From Fructobacillus durionis (lineage in GTDB: Bacteria; Bacillota; Bacilli; Lactobacillales; Lactobacillaceae): 64,000 nucleotides of DNA. The DNA is taken from positions 34,541 through 98,540 of the forward strand of contig NZ_FOLI01000006.1 in assembly GCF_900112405.1 (NCBI RefSeq), given 5' to 3'. The notes below the pieces were generated by a model. It was not told the origin of the DNA. It made no database searches and saw nothing but the letters and a program-made list of their open reading frames with translations. Of the stretch, positions 1-8,564 are shown in pieces; the stretch's first letter is position 1; each line of letters opens with the position of its first letter. Position numbers and translations under genes: made by a program.

Positions 1-18
1 TACTTTATGGTCATTCAC
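1..18 (-). CDS. 5' end of a divergent gene (partial, identity unknown)
   Basis: On the minus strand a good Shine-Dalgarno GGAGG (30..26) precedes a GTG at 18..16 by seven bases. A slightly later ATG lies at 14..12 in another frame. Only five or six codons (MNDHKV from the GTG) fall inside the window, so the product cannot be named. The start is divergent from the ribokinase gene. Confidence 0.35.
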
Positions 19-165
19 GGTAAATCCTCCATTAAAACGACGTAATCTATTCTCTATTATAGCAGACAAGGGCCTTTTGGCCGGGATGACTTTCCTATTT
101 TTACTGCTAAAGTCGGGCATTTTTAGTAAAATAAGGAGTGAATAAATTTTGTCAGACAGAAAAGG

Positions 166-1107
166 ATGACCATGAAAAAGCAAGTAACCGTAGTTGGCTC
201 AACTAATTTGGACCGCGTAACCCGAGTGCCCCGTTTGGCGGCTTCTGGTGAGACACTATCAATTGCTCAGCACCAGGAAGAAGTGATGGGCGGGAAGGGC
301 TTGAACCAGGCCGTGGCTATCGCCCGTTCCGGTGCTTTGTCGAACTTCATTACCAAAGTCGGTGCCGAATTCAACCTTGCCGAGCAAGTCGGCGAGGATA
401 ACTTGAACTTGGACTATGTCATGCAGTCTGAGAAGTTCCAGACTGGCCAGGCCTACATCACGGTTTCCAAGGCGACCGGCGATAACATCATCTATGTCTA
501 CGAAGGCGCCAACGGTGACTTGTCAGCCAAGGATATCTGGGACCAACGGGAGTCGCTGAAGGATTCCGACTTCTGCTTGACGCAGTTGGAGATTCCTTTG
601 GAAACGGCCCAGGCAGCTTTTAAAGAAGCTAAGGACATGGATGTCACGACAGTTTTGAATCCAGCACCGGTGCCTGACCAGGAAGACCTGCCAAAGTCAT
701 TGCTGTCTTTGACGGATATGATTATTCCAAACGAACACGAGGCTGCTTTGATTTCGAACATTCCAGTAACGGACCGCGAATCATTGATTGCCAATGCCAA
801 TTTCTTCTTTGACATGGGATTGGAACACGTGTTGATCACCCTGGGTGACAAAGGTGCTTTTTACAAGGCAAAGTCTGGTAAGGAAGTGATGGTACCAGCC
901 ATCAAGACAACCGCCATTGATACAACCGCTGCCGGTGACACCTTCATCGGTGCCTTGCTATCACGCTTGTCACCTTCCTTTGATAACATTGAAGGGGCGA
1001 TTCGCTATGCCGTAGCGGCTTCTTCCATCACGGTTGCTTCTGCTGGCGCCCTGCCATCGATTCCCTATGAAGAAGCGGTGTTGTCTGAATTACCAAAGAT
1101 TAACTAA
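166..1107 (+). CDS. rbsK: ribokinase (PfkB family)
   Basis: Cytoplasmic sugar kinase that phosphorylates ribose to ribose-5-phosphate, feeding the pentose phosphate/phosphoketolase route. The 313-aa length is normal for the family. An N-terminal GSTNLD motif is followed by the sugar-binding GGKG at residues 42-45. The C-terminal PfkB signature DTTAAGDTF begins near residue 252, with the catalytic base Asp258. Two starts are possible: ATG 166 directly abuts the AAAAGG ribosome site, whereas ATG 172 is spaced better, so the protein may be two residues shorter. It stands alone, with no ribose transporter beside it. Ribokinase is the best call, but specificity within PfkB kinases cannot be proven by eye. 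Confidence 0.85.
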   Translation: MTMKKQVTVVGSTNLDRVTRVPRLAASGETLSIAQHQEEVMGGKGLNQAVAIARSGALSNFITKVGAEFNLAEQVGEDNLNLDYVMQSEKFQTGQAYITVSKATGDNIIYVYEGANGDLSAKDIWDQRESLKDSDFCLTQLEIPLETAQAAFKEAKDMDVTTVLNPAPVPDQEDLPKSLLSLTDMIIPNEHEAALISNIPVTDRESLIANANFFFDMGLEHVLITLGDKGAFYKAKSGKEVMVPAIKTTAIDTTAAGDTFIGALLSRLSPSFDNIEGAIRYAVAASSITVASAGALPSIPYEEAVLSELPKIN

Positions 1108-1175
1108 GCCCTCTGTTGAGACCTTTTGATAAAGACAGTCATTCGACCTATTTATATAGAAGAAAAGATAAAAAA

Positions 1176-1226
1176 CTTACTCTGACTCACTGGACAAACT
1201 TGCCAGCCCGTAGGGAAACGAGTAAG
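1176..1226 (+). promoter_or_regulatory. inverted repeat in the lepB leader
   Basis: CTTACTC at 1176-1182 is complementary to GAGTAAG at 1220-1226, so the transcript upstream of the signal peptidase gene could fold into a long-looped stem ending about 20 nt before the ATG. No T-run follows, so it is not a simple terminator. A role is inferred only. Confidence 0.3.
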
Positions 1227-1246
1227 CTTAATTCGAGGATATTACT

Positions 1247-1870
1247 ATGAAGAAATTACTATCATTTATTTGGAATTGGATTGTGCCAATTGCCTTAGGT
1301 GTTGTGGCCTACTTGGCCATCACGACTTTCTGGGTCAACATCGTCACGATTAACGGTGACTCAATGGATCCTAACTTGTTGGACCAGCAAAAGGTCTTTG
1401 TCCAAAAGACGGAGAACTTGAAACGTGGGGATGTTGTTGTCTTTGACGCCCGCAAGGAAGACCCACGAATTCAAAGTGGAAACAAGGACTACGTTAAGCG
1501 TGTCATCGCCGTGGCCGGTGATACCGTTTCCTACAAGGACGGTACTTTGTACGTAAACAACAAGAAGGTGAACCAGTCCTTTATCTCTTCGGATGAACAA
1601 ACAACAGGAACTGCTTCTTCCTTCGGTTCGTCCTGGGATCTGAAGTCCTTGTCGTCAACGGGACTTTGGAAGCAGAATGACCGAAACTCAACGGTCGTTC
1701 CGAAGGACTCCTACTTCGTGCTAGGTGACCACCGTTCCGTTTCAAACGATTCCCGTTACTTCGGCTTCGTTTCAAAGAAGCACGTCATCGGTAAAGTCCA
1801 CGTTCCGTTCTGGTATTCAACGACAGTAAAGAACAATATTGCAAAAGAAGAGCAGCATTTCTTCGCATAA
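1247..1870 (+). CDS. lepB: signal peptidase I
   Basis: Membrane serine protease (family S26) that cleaves signal peptides from exported proteins. Residues about 10-30 form the single N-terminal membrane anchor. The catalytic Ser39 lies in GDSMDPN and the general-base Lys84 in YVKRVIA. The conserved GDHRSVSNDSR box follows near residues 160-170. The 207-aa length fits Gram-positive SipS/LepB. The start has a GAGGAT ribosome site. The next cluster downstream encodes several secreted surface proteins that would be its substrates. The gene ends in a strong terminator and is probably monocistronic. Confidence 0.93.
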   Translation: MKKLLSFIWNWIVPIALGVVAYLAITTFWVNIVTINGDSMDPNLLDQQKVFVQKTENLKRGDVVVFDARKEDPRIQSGNKDYVKRVIAVAGDTVSYKDGTLYVNNKKVNQSFISSDEQTTGTASSFGSSWDLKSLSSTGLWKQNDRNSTVVPKDSYFVLGDHRSVSNDSRYFGFVSKKHVIGKVHVPFWYSTTVKNNIAKEEQHFFA

Positions 1871-1902
1871 TGATATTTTTTAAGACAAAATAGACACAAA
1901 AG

Positions 1903-1934
1903 CAATAATTCTGAAAAGAATTATTGTTTTTTTT
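1903..1934 (+). terminator. terminator after lepB
   Basis: Perfect 10-bp stem (CAATAATTCT / AGAATTATTG) with a GAAA tetraloop followed by eight T. Confidence 0.9.
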
Positions 1935-2023
1935 ATATTTATTTAAACCGTATTTTTCGTTGATACAGAGCCTTTTTGGGCATAAAAAGGACATTTTTAA
2001 CCAAAATATCTTATTTGTAATAA

Positions 2024-2052
2024 TTGACATATTGTTACAGGGAGACTACAAT
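2024..2052 (+). promoter_or_regulatory. consensus promoter of the small WxL-like gene
   Basis: -35 TTGACA (2024-2029), 17-bp spacer and -10 TACAAT (2047-2052), preceded by A/T-rich tracts. This is one of the most consensus-like promoters in the window, which suggests high expression. Confidence 0.8.
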
Positions 2053-2094
2053 TATAAATGAAGTTACGGAAAGTGAAATTGAAGGTGAATATAT

Positions 2095-2688
2095 ATGATG
2101 AATTTTAAAAAGATTAACCTATTTGTTGCAACTCTTGCAATGGCAGGTGCAATGGCTCCTGTAGTCGCAGCTCATGCTGATAACACAACTGACCCAACAA
2201 AGGCTCAGGGAACGACACGTATTGAATTCCAGAAGGCTAGCGGTTCACAAGGTTTGACTTTGGACAAGGCGCCATCTTTCGAATTTAATAACCACGACAT
2301 CACTGCAAACATGTCTATGGATTATGATGCTAACCAATCAACTCCAATTCAGGTTACTGATTTGACTGGAAGCAGCGATGGTTACCACGTTACTCCTCAA
2401 GCTAACAACTTGACATTGGATGGTAACACTTCAGTTGTTCTCCCTGTATCTCAATTGTCAATGACGGTTGCTGACGGTGCCAAGAACACTTCTGGTGGAT
2501 ATGTTCACGGAACTACTGGAACTCAGATCTTCGGAGCTGCAGCTACTGTAGCTACTGGTGATGCTAATACCAACGGTACTAACGCATCTGGTAACACGAA
2601 CTCTCACATCAAGTTAAGTGGTAACCAAGTCAAGGCTGGTACTTACAACGGTACGATTGACTATACTGTCGCTACAGGCCTCAACTAA
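2095..2688 (+). CDS. secreted WxL-domain-like surface protein with Y in place of W
   Basis: A 197-aa secreted protein: signal peptide 1-29 ending VVAAHA, then a beta-rich body. Layout matches the WxL cell-wall-binding domain: a T-D-x-x-G-S segment leading into DGYHVT near residue 97, and a C-terminal GTYNGTIDYTVATG. In classical WxL proteins these two places read W-x-L or W-x-V; here they read Y-x-V, with no tryptophan at either site. The neighbour is a DUF916/DUF3324 protein, the usual WxL partner, which supports the assignment. GAAGGTG (2081-2087) is the ribosome site. A consensus promoter and its own terminator point to strong separate expression. Function as a non-covalently wall-bound surface protein is inferred. 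Confidence 0.65.
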   Translation: MMNFKKINLFVATLAMAGAMAPVVAAHADNTTDPTKAQGTTRIEFQKASGSQGLTLDKAPSFEFNNHDITANMSMDYDANQSTPIQVTDLTGSSDGYHVTPQANNLTLDGNTSVVLPVSQLSMTVADGAKNTSGGYVHGTTGTQIFGAAATVATGDANTNGTNASGNTNSHIKLSGNQVKAGTYNGTIDYTVATGLN

Positions 2689-2709
2689 TTAAGAACGGTA
2701 AGTAATGGG

Positions 2710-2737
2710 ACGGGCAGAAATTTTCTGCCCGTTTTTC
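2710..2737 (+). terminator. terminator after the small WxL-like gene
   Basis: Stem ACGGGCAGAAA / TTTCTGCCCGT followed by TTTT(T)C. Confidence 0.88.
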
Positions 2738-2782
2738 TTTCTAAAGTAGTACAGTGGTACGTAAGAAAGGAATATAAGTCAC

Positions 2783-3907
2783 ATGAAAAAATTTACAGTT
2801 CTTTTAGCGATGTTTGCTAGTTTACTGCTCTTTGGCAGTCATGTTGCATCTGCTAATGATACAGATTCAAAGTTTAATGTTTCTGTCGTTAAAAGCGATA
2901 AAATGCGAGGCGATACTTCTCGTGCTTGGTTTGATTTGAAGATGAATCCAAGTGAAAAGACAACGTTACACTTGGAGCTAACAAACCGTGGTGATAAGGC
3001 TGCAACCTTTATCATTGCTGCCACTCAAGCCGAAACGCAAACGAATATGGCAATGGTAGCTGATCGGTCGATCAGCGATGTGCAAAGCTCTGTTATTCCA
3101 TCTTTGCAGCTTGGAAGTAATATCTTAACGGTACCCGAGACCAAGGTTACTCTTGCAGCGGGTGATACGCGTGAGATTACTGCTCAGGTTAACATGCCAT
3201 CATCAAAGATTAACGGTTCTTGGCTGGGTGGTATCCACATCCAAAAGCAGGTGGATAGCAGTGACCGCGTTAAGAATGGTTATACTAACCGTTTTAACTA
3301 TCTATGTTATGTTCAACTATCAAATACTGATACAGTTACGAAGGCAGACCTTTCATTAAAGAAAGTTTCTTATGAAAAGAAAGCTTCAGCTGGTCAAGTT
3401 GATATTAAGTTACAAAACGATAAGGCTGGTTATGTAGCCGATGCGAACTCTGAAGTTAAGATTCGTCAAAAGGGTCAATCGGAGAACGTTACTGACTACA
3501 AGCAAACAAACCAATCCATTGCGAATGGTTCTGTCTTTACTTATCAAGTACCAACTGATGCCTTAAAGGCTGGTAAGACATACGTTGCTGATATTACAAT
3601 TCATGACAATAAGAACAACTTAACTTGGCACTGGAGCCAAGAGTTTAAGGTGTCAATGTTCTTACCTGTATCAGGATGGTTTGGTGACAAGCTTGGTAAG
3701 AACTATGCATGGTTATGGTGGTTATTAGCACTTCTTGCTTTGCTCATCTTCTTGATTATCTTCTTCCTTTTGCGCCGTCGTCGCATGGTTGATATTATCG
3801 AGATTGTTGCAGGTAAGGAAGTTCAACGCCGAGTAGCATACAAGGAGTACAAGAAGATGCTCAAAGACGGCATGTTTGTAACTTTGGCTAAAAAGGTAAA
3901 GAAGTAA
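2783..3907 (+). CDS. DUF916/DUF3324 (WxL-interacting) membrane protein
   Basis: A 374-aa cell-surface protein with signal peptide 1-24 (ending ASA), an extracellular DUF916 region (roughly 30-160, including GSWLGGIHIQ), a DUF3324 region (about 165-300), one transmembrane helix (about 309-330) and a basic cytoplasmic tail starting RRRR. This is the standard architecture of the membrane-anchored partner of WxL proteins, thought to bind both peptidoglycan and the WxL domain. It is followed after 38 nt by the large surface protein, which has its own AAAGGAGGG site, so the two are probably co-transcribed. A decayed duplicate of its C-terminal tail lies at about 5878-6040. Confidence 0.82.
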   Translation: MKKFTVLLAMFASLLLFGSHVASANDTDSKFNVSVVKSDKMRGDTSRAWFDLKMNPSEKTTLHLELTNRGDKAATFIIAATQAETQTNMAMVADRSISDVQSSVIPSLQLGSNILTVPETKVTLAAGDTREITAQVNMPSSKINGSWLGGIHIQKQVDSSDRVKNGYTNRFNYLCYVQLSNTDTVTKADLSLKKVSYEKKASAGQVDIKLQNDKAGYVADANSEVKIRQKGQSENVTDYKQTNQSIANGSVFTYQVPTDALKAGKTYVADITIHDNKNNLTWHWSQEFKVSMFLPVSGWFGDKLGKNYAWLWWLLALLALLIFLIIFFLLRRRRMVDIIEIVAGKEVQRRVAYKEYKKMLKDGMFVTLAKKVKK

Positions 3908-3945
3908 AAATTGCTCATAACGAATGAATAAAAGGAGGGCGTACG

Positions 3946-5760
3946 ATGAAAAAGCTATTATTTGTATTGGCTACTTTGTGCGCTCTTTTTGCGTTCAAAG
4001 GATTGAGTGCGTCGGCTGACACGGATACTTTTGATGTTTCCTCTTGGAAGGAAATGTATGCAGATTACAAGAGCTCAAAGGCAGATACTGTTGTCTTAAA
4101 TGTTACTAATGATATAGGCCCATCTGGTTCGACTAGTGGAGCCGAAGTTAAGAGCGGAAAGAGCGTTATCATTAAGGGAAACGGTAATACACTGTATTTT
4201 GGGGATCCTAATTACCCTACTACGGAACTTTCAGAGAATATTCCTGCCAGAACGCATGGCTTCTATTCAAGTAGTTCAAGGATTGGTAATGACACGGTCT
4301 TGCGGTTAGAAAATACAACATGGGTTAACAGTATTTCCAATGGTATTTTTGAATTATCAACCGGCGCAGCTGCTACTATGCAGTTCAATGATGTCACTGA
4401 GTATAATGGATCTACTTGGACGGCAGCAACGCCGATTATGAATCACTCGGGAAAAATCGAGTTTTCTGGTAAAAATACTTTTAATATTACAGGAAGTGCG
4501 CAGGATTTTGGTTCTGGTAAGCAGAATGCTAGTTCGTTAGGTAGTTCCATTCGGACTACCTGGTCTGACCAGGCGAATTGGATTCAGGGTGGAAGAGATG
4601 TCACGGTTGTTGATGGTTCAACTACTCTCAATATGAATGGAAGTTCTTCAAATCCTTTCTATCACGATGTACTTTATTCCTCAGTGGATGTTTCGTTAAA
4701 AGTTGCTGATAATGCCAAAATGTATTGGAACATTGATAATGCAAGATTCCTAGAAAAAAGTGCAGTGAACTCACGTACTTGGATGATTGGATCCGGTGCA
4801 ACATTTTTGATAAACGGTACCCAAAATACCACTAGCACTCAGTGGTTTGATTTTAATAAATCACTTTTTTCATCAGAAAATAAAACCCCTCTTGCTATTG
4901 GCGTTGCTGATGGTGGAACGTTTGATGCAACTACGGGGGGGCCTCTTAATGGACCAACTAAAAGCAGTACTCGGGCTGGTATTATAGTTGGTAAGAAGGG
5001 AACATTTTCAGTAAGCAATCTTTCAACCGATAGTGGTGTTGCGATTTCAGGGAGCTTTTCTCAAAATATTAGACTTTCTGATGCTTCTCATTTTCTAGTG
5101 CGTTCAGCAGATGCAGAACTATTCGATTCAGATAGTCAGATAGTTTTACCTGATAGTGGATTAGCTGGAAAGTTTTCTTCAACCTTTGATGCTTCATCTA
5201 ATGTTCGAACAGAACCGGCAAACCACGGCTCAATAAGTACCGCTCTGAATGATTTTTCGCAATTAAGTCCCGGATATAATTCATGGACGAGAGGCCTTTT
5301 GACCGGAGTCCCAGAATATTTTGAGCTGTACGAAGCGCCCACGGTTCTAAAATTCACTGGAAATCTAGACCGATTGTATAAGTTGACGTCATCTGATTTA
5401 CCAAAAAATGCCAACGAAACGACAGGTTTGATTTCTGGACAAGCGAATATGGGATTTAATATTAATTCTAATAATCCTAACCCCGCTGTGCATGTTATGC
5501 TGTCAATGTCAAAAAACAATCAGAATAATATTGTTTCTTACTTTTGGCAGAAAAAGGATGGTTCTGTTACTCCTGTAACAGGAGTAGATCAGACTATCTG
5601 GACATCGGACGGTCAATCGACAACTTCGGATGATTCTGGTAACAATTATAATGTTGATTATCAGCCTAATGAAGGTTTGTTAATGAAGACAACGAATGCC
5701 TTAAAGGCTGGTAATTATGAAGGTGCAACCTTTGATTATACGATGGTTACTGGTCCATAG
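3946..5760 (+). CDS. large secreted pectate-lyase-like surface protein (WxL-cluster type)
   Basis: A 604-aa secreted protein. Signal peptide 1-24 (ending SASA) is followed by FDVSSWKEM and a long repetitive beta-helix-like region rich in N, S, T and G, resembling the pectate-lyase-like adhesive domain of WxL-cluster proteins. The end reads LKAGNYEGATFDYTMVTGP, matching the terminal motif of the small WxL-like protein with Y-x-M in place of W-x-L. No LPxTG sorting signal is present. RBS AAAGGAGGG and ATG are clear. Its paralogue at 6050 shares the whole length. A role in adhesion or as a surface scaffold is inferred; no catalytic site is recognised. Confidence 0.65.
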   Translation: MKKLLFVLATLCALFAFKGLSASADTDTFDVSSWKEMYADYKSSKADTVVLNVTNDIGPSGSTSGAEVKSGKSVIIKGNGNTLYFGDPNYPTTELSENIPARTHGFYSSSSRIGNDTVLRLENTTWVNSISNGIFELSTGAAATMQFNDVTEYNGSTWTAATPIMNHSGKIEFSGKNTFNITGSAQDFGSGKQNASSLGSSIRTTWSDQANWIQGGRDVTVVDGSTTLNMNGSSSNPFYHDVLYSSVDVSLKVADNAKMYWNIDNARFLEKSAVNSRTWMIGSGATFLINGTQNTTSTQWFDFNKSLFSSENKTPLAIGVADGGTFDATTGGPLNGPTKSSTRAGIIVGKKGTFSVSNLSTDSGVAISGSFSQNIRLSDASHFLVRSADAELFDSDSQIVLPDSGLAGKFSSTFDASSNVRTEPANHGSISTALNDFSQLSPGYNSWTRGLLTGVPEYFELYEAPTVLKFTGNLDRLYKLTSSDLPKNANETTGLISGQANMGFNINSNNPNPAVHVMLSMSKNNQNNIVSYFWQKKDGSVTPVTGVDQTIWTSDGQSTTSDDSGNNYNVDYQPNEGLLMKTTNALKAGNYEGATFDYTMVTGP

Positions 5761-5779
5761 ACTTTTATAAAATATAAGA

Positions 5780-5819
5780 AGAACGTTTCGCAGATTATAT
5801 TCTGTGAAACGTTCTTTTT
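5780..5819 (+). terminator. terminator after the first large surface gene
   Basis: Stem AGAACGTTTCGCAGA / TCTGTGAAACGTTCT followed by TTTTT. Confidence 0.88.
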
Positions 5820-5877
5820 GGTCCAATATATTACAAATAATCAGGATAAGAAGGGTTCTAATTTACCCCGAATGAGA

Positions 5878-6040
5878 GTTATAATGGCATTAGGGAGTTC
5901 TTGCATTGATTATCTTCTCCGGCTTATGCCATGAAATATAGTAGAAATGCATAAGACTGTAGTTGATAAAACGGTTGAACACCGTTTGCAATACAAGGAA
6001 TACAAAAACTGTTAAAGCAGAATTTTTGTAATCTAAGAAG
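5878..6040 (+). pseudogene. relic of a second DUF916/DUF3324 gene (C-terminal part)
   Basis: Between the two large surface genes lies a stretch that aligns with the end of the DUF916/DUF3324 gene at about 3730-3890. From 5962 the frame reads VDKTVEHRLQYKEYKN and then a stop, against GKEVQRRVAYKEYKK in the intact gene; before that, TTGATTATCTTCT is shared word for word with the transmembrane-helix coding sequence. The aligned part is 98 nt here and 99 nt in the intact gene, so it carries a frameshift as well as stop codons. It is the remnant left when a duplicated DUF916-plus-large-protein unit lost its first gene. Confidence 0.72.
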
Positions 6041-6049
6041 GCAAAATAA

Positions 6050-7975
6050 ATGTTCGTAATTAATAAAGAATTAAAAGAGAGTATCATAAAAAGACTATTA
6101 CTTGTAGGGGCCGTTTTATGTGCTCTTTTTATGTTAAAAGGTATCAATGCATCTGCGTATACAACACGAACTGATACAGACGGTAGTGTTACAGGTATCG
6201 TTAATCAGACATATTACGATGTTTCTTCTTGGTCGGATATGTATTCAGCATATAGAAGGTCTAATCAAAGTACCGTATTTTTGAATGTTGTTAATGACTT
6301 TTCCCCATATGGTTCTACCTCAAATGGGGCTCAGGTACAAGATGGTAAAAACTTAACTATTCTTGGGAATAATAAAACGCTTTACTTCGGGTATCCCAAT
6401 AGTCCAACACACCTTGATTATAACGCTCCTATATTTATGACAAAGGGGTTTTACTCAAATTATAATTCTAGTTTATTTAGCGCTAACGCAACGCTGAGGT
6501 TAGAGAATGCTACCTGGGTAAACAGTACAAGTTTTGGAATATTTGAAATTTCAAATAATGCAAGTTCGACCACTCAGTATCACAATGTAACTGAATATAA
6601 CGGGTCAAGTAATGATGCTGCAACACCAATTATTAATCGAAATGGTAGAGTCGAATTCTCTGGTAATAATGTATTTAATGTAACAGGTAGTGCACAGAAT
6701 TTCGGTCCTGGAAAACAAAATCCTAATTCTTTAGGATCGCCAATTACCCCTTCTGGAGGGCTATTCCAAACGGGTCAAGCGAACTGGATACAAGGGGCTA
6801 ACAATGTTAGTATTTTAGATGGTTCAACGACCTTGAATATGAATGGGACCCAATCAGATCCGTTTTATCATCAACAGAGTGATGGTTATAATGCTTCGTT
6901 GAACATTGCTGATAATGCTAAAATGTATTGGAATATTGATAATGCCAATGCGGTTGCTGATGGTGCAATTAGTTCACGTACTTGGACACTTGGTAATGGT
7001 TCTGAATTTGATATAAACGGGACTTCTAATACTGCTCAGTCACAGTGGTTTTCCGGTAACGAGAAACCATTAAATATTAATACTGGTAATAAGTCTGTTT
7101 TTTCTGCTGTAACAGCTGGTTCGCTTAATCCACCTGATCCAGGTTATGATAGTAGCTCTGGTATTAGTGTTGGTAGCGGTGCAACATTCTTGCTAAGCAA
7201 AGTAGCCCAAGATTCAAGTAACTATGCTATCTCAGGAACCTTGGCTAATGGAATTAGTCTTTCTGATTCTTCACATTTGTTGGTACGTTCCATGTCGGGT
7301 TTGCTGTTTCAAAACCCATGGACAATTAGCATGCCAAGTAGTGGGTTAGGTGGAAAGTTCTCTAAAAATTATGACGGTTCAAGTGCAAAGACGGAGGGCT
7401 CTAACACTGGTTCAATGACTGTTAATGATACGAGCCAGGGTGATTCATTTGATTTGAGTGGACTGAATCCCGGCTATTCTACTGATGCTGCAAACATACT
7501 TAATTCAAATCCGGATTACTTTGAATTGTGGGATGCACCCACCGTTCTATCGTTTAAGGGATTACAATTAAATCGAACCTATTCATTGACATCATCTGAA
7601 TTACCTCATGCGTCCAATGCAAAGACAGATTTGATTTCAGGAGATGATGGGATGGGATTCCAGATCGATTCAAATAATCCTAATCCGGCCGTTCATGTTA
7701 TGCTGCAGATGACCGGTAATAATCAAAAAAATATTATTTCGTACTTCTGGAAGGATACCTCAGGAAGTGTTGGAGACGAACTGACTGAAGGAAATTCACA
7801 ACAAATTTGGTCATCGAAGGGGAAGACCACAAAGTCAACCGATGCAGGTAATAGTTATATCTGTAATTACGATAAAGATCATGGATTGATGATTAAGACC
7901 ACCAATGCTTTAAAGGCAGGTAATTATGTTGGTGCTACCTTTGACTACACCATGATTAGCGGTCCTGGTGACTAA
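6050..7975 (+). CDS. second large pectate-lyase-like surface protein (paralogue)
   Basis: A 641-aa paralogue of the preceding large surface protein, collinear over its length (for example DVSSWSDMY, WVNSTSFGIFE, TTLNMNG, AKMYWNIDNA). It ends GNYVGATFDYTMISGPGD, again with Y-x-M at the WxL position. By alignment the ancestral start lies near 6086, where the paralogue has ATG AAA AAG CTA and this copy has ATA AAA AGA CTA; its old ribosome site has also decayed (AAAGGAGGG to AAAGAGAGT). ATG 6050, with AGAAGG at 6036-6041, restores a start and adds 12 or so residues before the signal sequence. The gene is intact otherwise. Whether it is expressed and exported is open. Confidence 0.6.
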   Translation: MFVINKELKESIIKRLLLVGAVLCALFMLKGINASAYTTRTDTDGSVTGIVNQTYYDVSSWSDMYSAYRRSNQSTVFLNVVNDFSPYGSTSNGAQVQDGKNLTILGNNKTLYFGYPNSPTHLDYNAPIFMTKGFYSNYNSSLFSANATLRLENATWVNSTSFGIFEISNNASSTTQYHNVTEYNGSSNDAATPIINRNGRVEFSGNNVFNVTGSAQNFGPGKQNPNSLGSPITPSGGLFQTGQANWIQGANNVSILDGSTTLNMNGTQSDPFYHQQSDGYNASLNIADNAKMYWNIDNANAVADGAISSRTWTLGNGSEFDINGTSNTAQSQWFSGNEKPLNINTGNKSVFSAVTAGSLNPPDPGYDSSSGISVGSGATFLLSKVAQDSSNYAISGTLANGISLSDSSHLLVRSMSGLLFQNPWTISMPSSGLGGKFSKNYDGSSAKTEGSNTGSMTVNDTSQGDSFDLSGLNPGYSTDAANILNSNPDYFELWDAPTVLSFKGLQLNRTYSLTSSELPHASNAKTDLISGDDGMGFQIDSNNPNPAVHVMLQMTGNNQKNIISYFWKDTSGSVGDELTEGNSQQIWSSKGKTTKSTDAGNSYICNYDKDHGLMIKTTNALKAGNYVGATFDYTMISGPGD

Positions 7976-7989
7976 CTGAATAAAATAAA

Positions 7990-8033
7990 AGAGAATGTTG
8001 CGCAGGTTAATTCCTGCTGAACATTCTCTTTTT
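7990..8033 (+). terminator. terminator after the second large surface gene
   Basis: Outer stem AGAGAATGTT / AACATTCTCT, inner stem GCAGG / CCTGC, followed by TTTTT. Confidence 0.88.
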
Positions 8034-8042
8034 CATTGCAAC

Positions 8043-8065
8043 AAAAAAGAAGCACTTAGTGCTTC
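8043..8065 (-). terminator. terminator of the DUF536-like gene
   Basis: Read on the minus strand: GAAGCAC-taa-GTGCTTC followed by six T. Confidence 0.85.
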
Positions 8066-8072
8066 CTTACTT

Positions 8073-8564
8073 TTACTGCTTCTTTTTACGGGACCACCAG
8101 TGCTTCTTTTGGTCTTCTTGCATTTCGATTCGTTGGACACGGGATGTGACCTTGTCGAGTTGGGAAAGGGTAGCCAATTGAAGGTGCTGTTGTTGGTCGA
8201 CCGTTGTTTGGGTCTTTTCAAGGTTGCTTTCAGCCTTTGAAAGGGTCGCCTTGAGCGTATCGATGTGCTCTTGGCGGTCTTCGAGTTGCTGATCCTTGTA
8301 GCCGAGCTGTGATTCCAGCATTTGGAGCTTCATCTTCAATACTTCGACTTCTGCTTCAGTTTCGGCGTTGAGGGAACCGAGGTAGGCATCCTTAGATGGC
8401 TTGAGGGCTGCTAGGTCCTCTTCGGTATAAGTGCCATTTAAATCGATGCCGCGCAACTTGGCACGGTGGAAGAGGGTCTCCCGTTCGATGCCTAAGTAGA
8501 GCAGTAGTTCGGCGGTTGAACCGAATGTGTAGTAATCAATCATATTTTCGCGTTTGACTTTCAA
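8073..8564 (-). CDS. DUF536-like coiled-coil protein with N-terminal HTH-like region
   Basis: I place the start at TTG 8564: a clean GGAGG (8577..8573) sits eight bases before it, giving 163 aa beginning MKVKRENMIDYY. The next in-frame ATG is at 8543. Residues about 8-55 look like a helix-turn-helix (STAELLLYLGIERETLFHRAK) with a following basic TEEDL segment. Residues about 65-140 form a long glutamine- and glutamate-rich coiled coil. The C-terminus (RVQRIEMQ, then HWWSRKKK) resembles the DUF536 ending seen in replication-associated proteins of lactobacillus plasmids. No plasmid replication gene is nearby. DNA binding is inferred; function is unknown. Confidence 0.6.
   Translation of the reverse strand: MKVKRENMIDYYTFGSTAELLLYLGIERETLFHRAKLRGIDLNGTYTEEDLAALKPSKDAYLGSLNAETEAEVEVLKMKLQMLESQLGYKDQQLEDRQEHIDTLKATLSKAESNLEKTQTTVDQQQHLQLATLSQLDKVTSRVQRIEMQEDQKKHWWSRKKKQ

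Noticed and set aside
5890..6147. 85-codon open frame on the minus strand between the two large surface genes
   Set aside because: The plus strand here is explained by the DUF916 relic and the start of the second large gene; no ribosome site.
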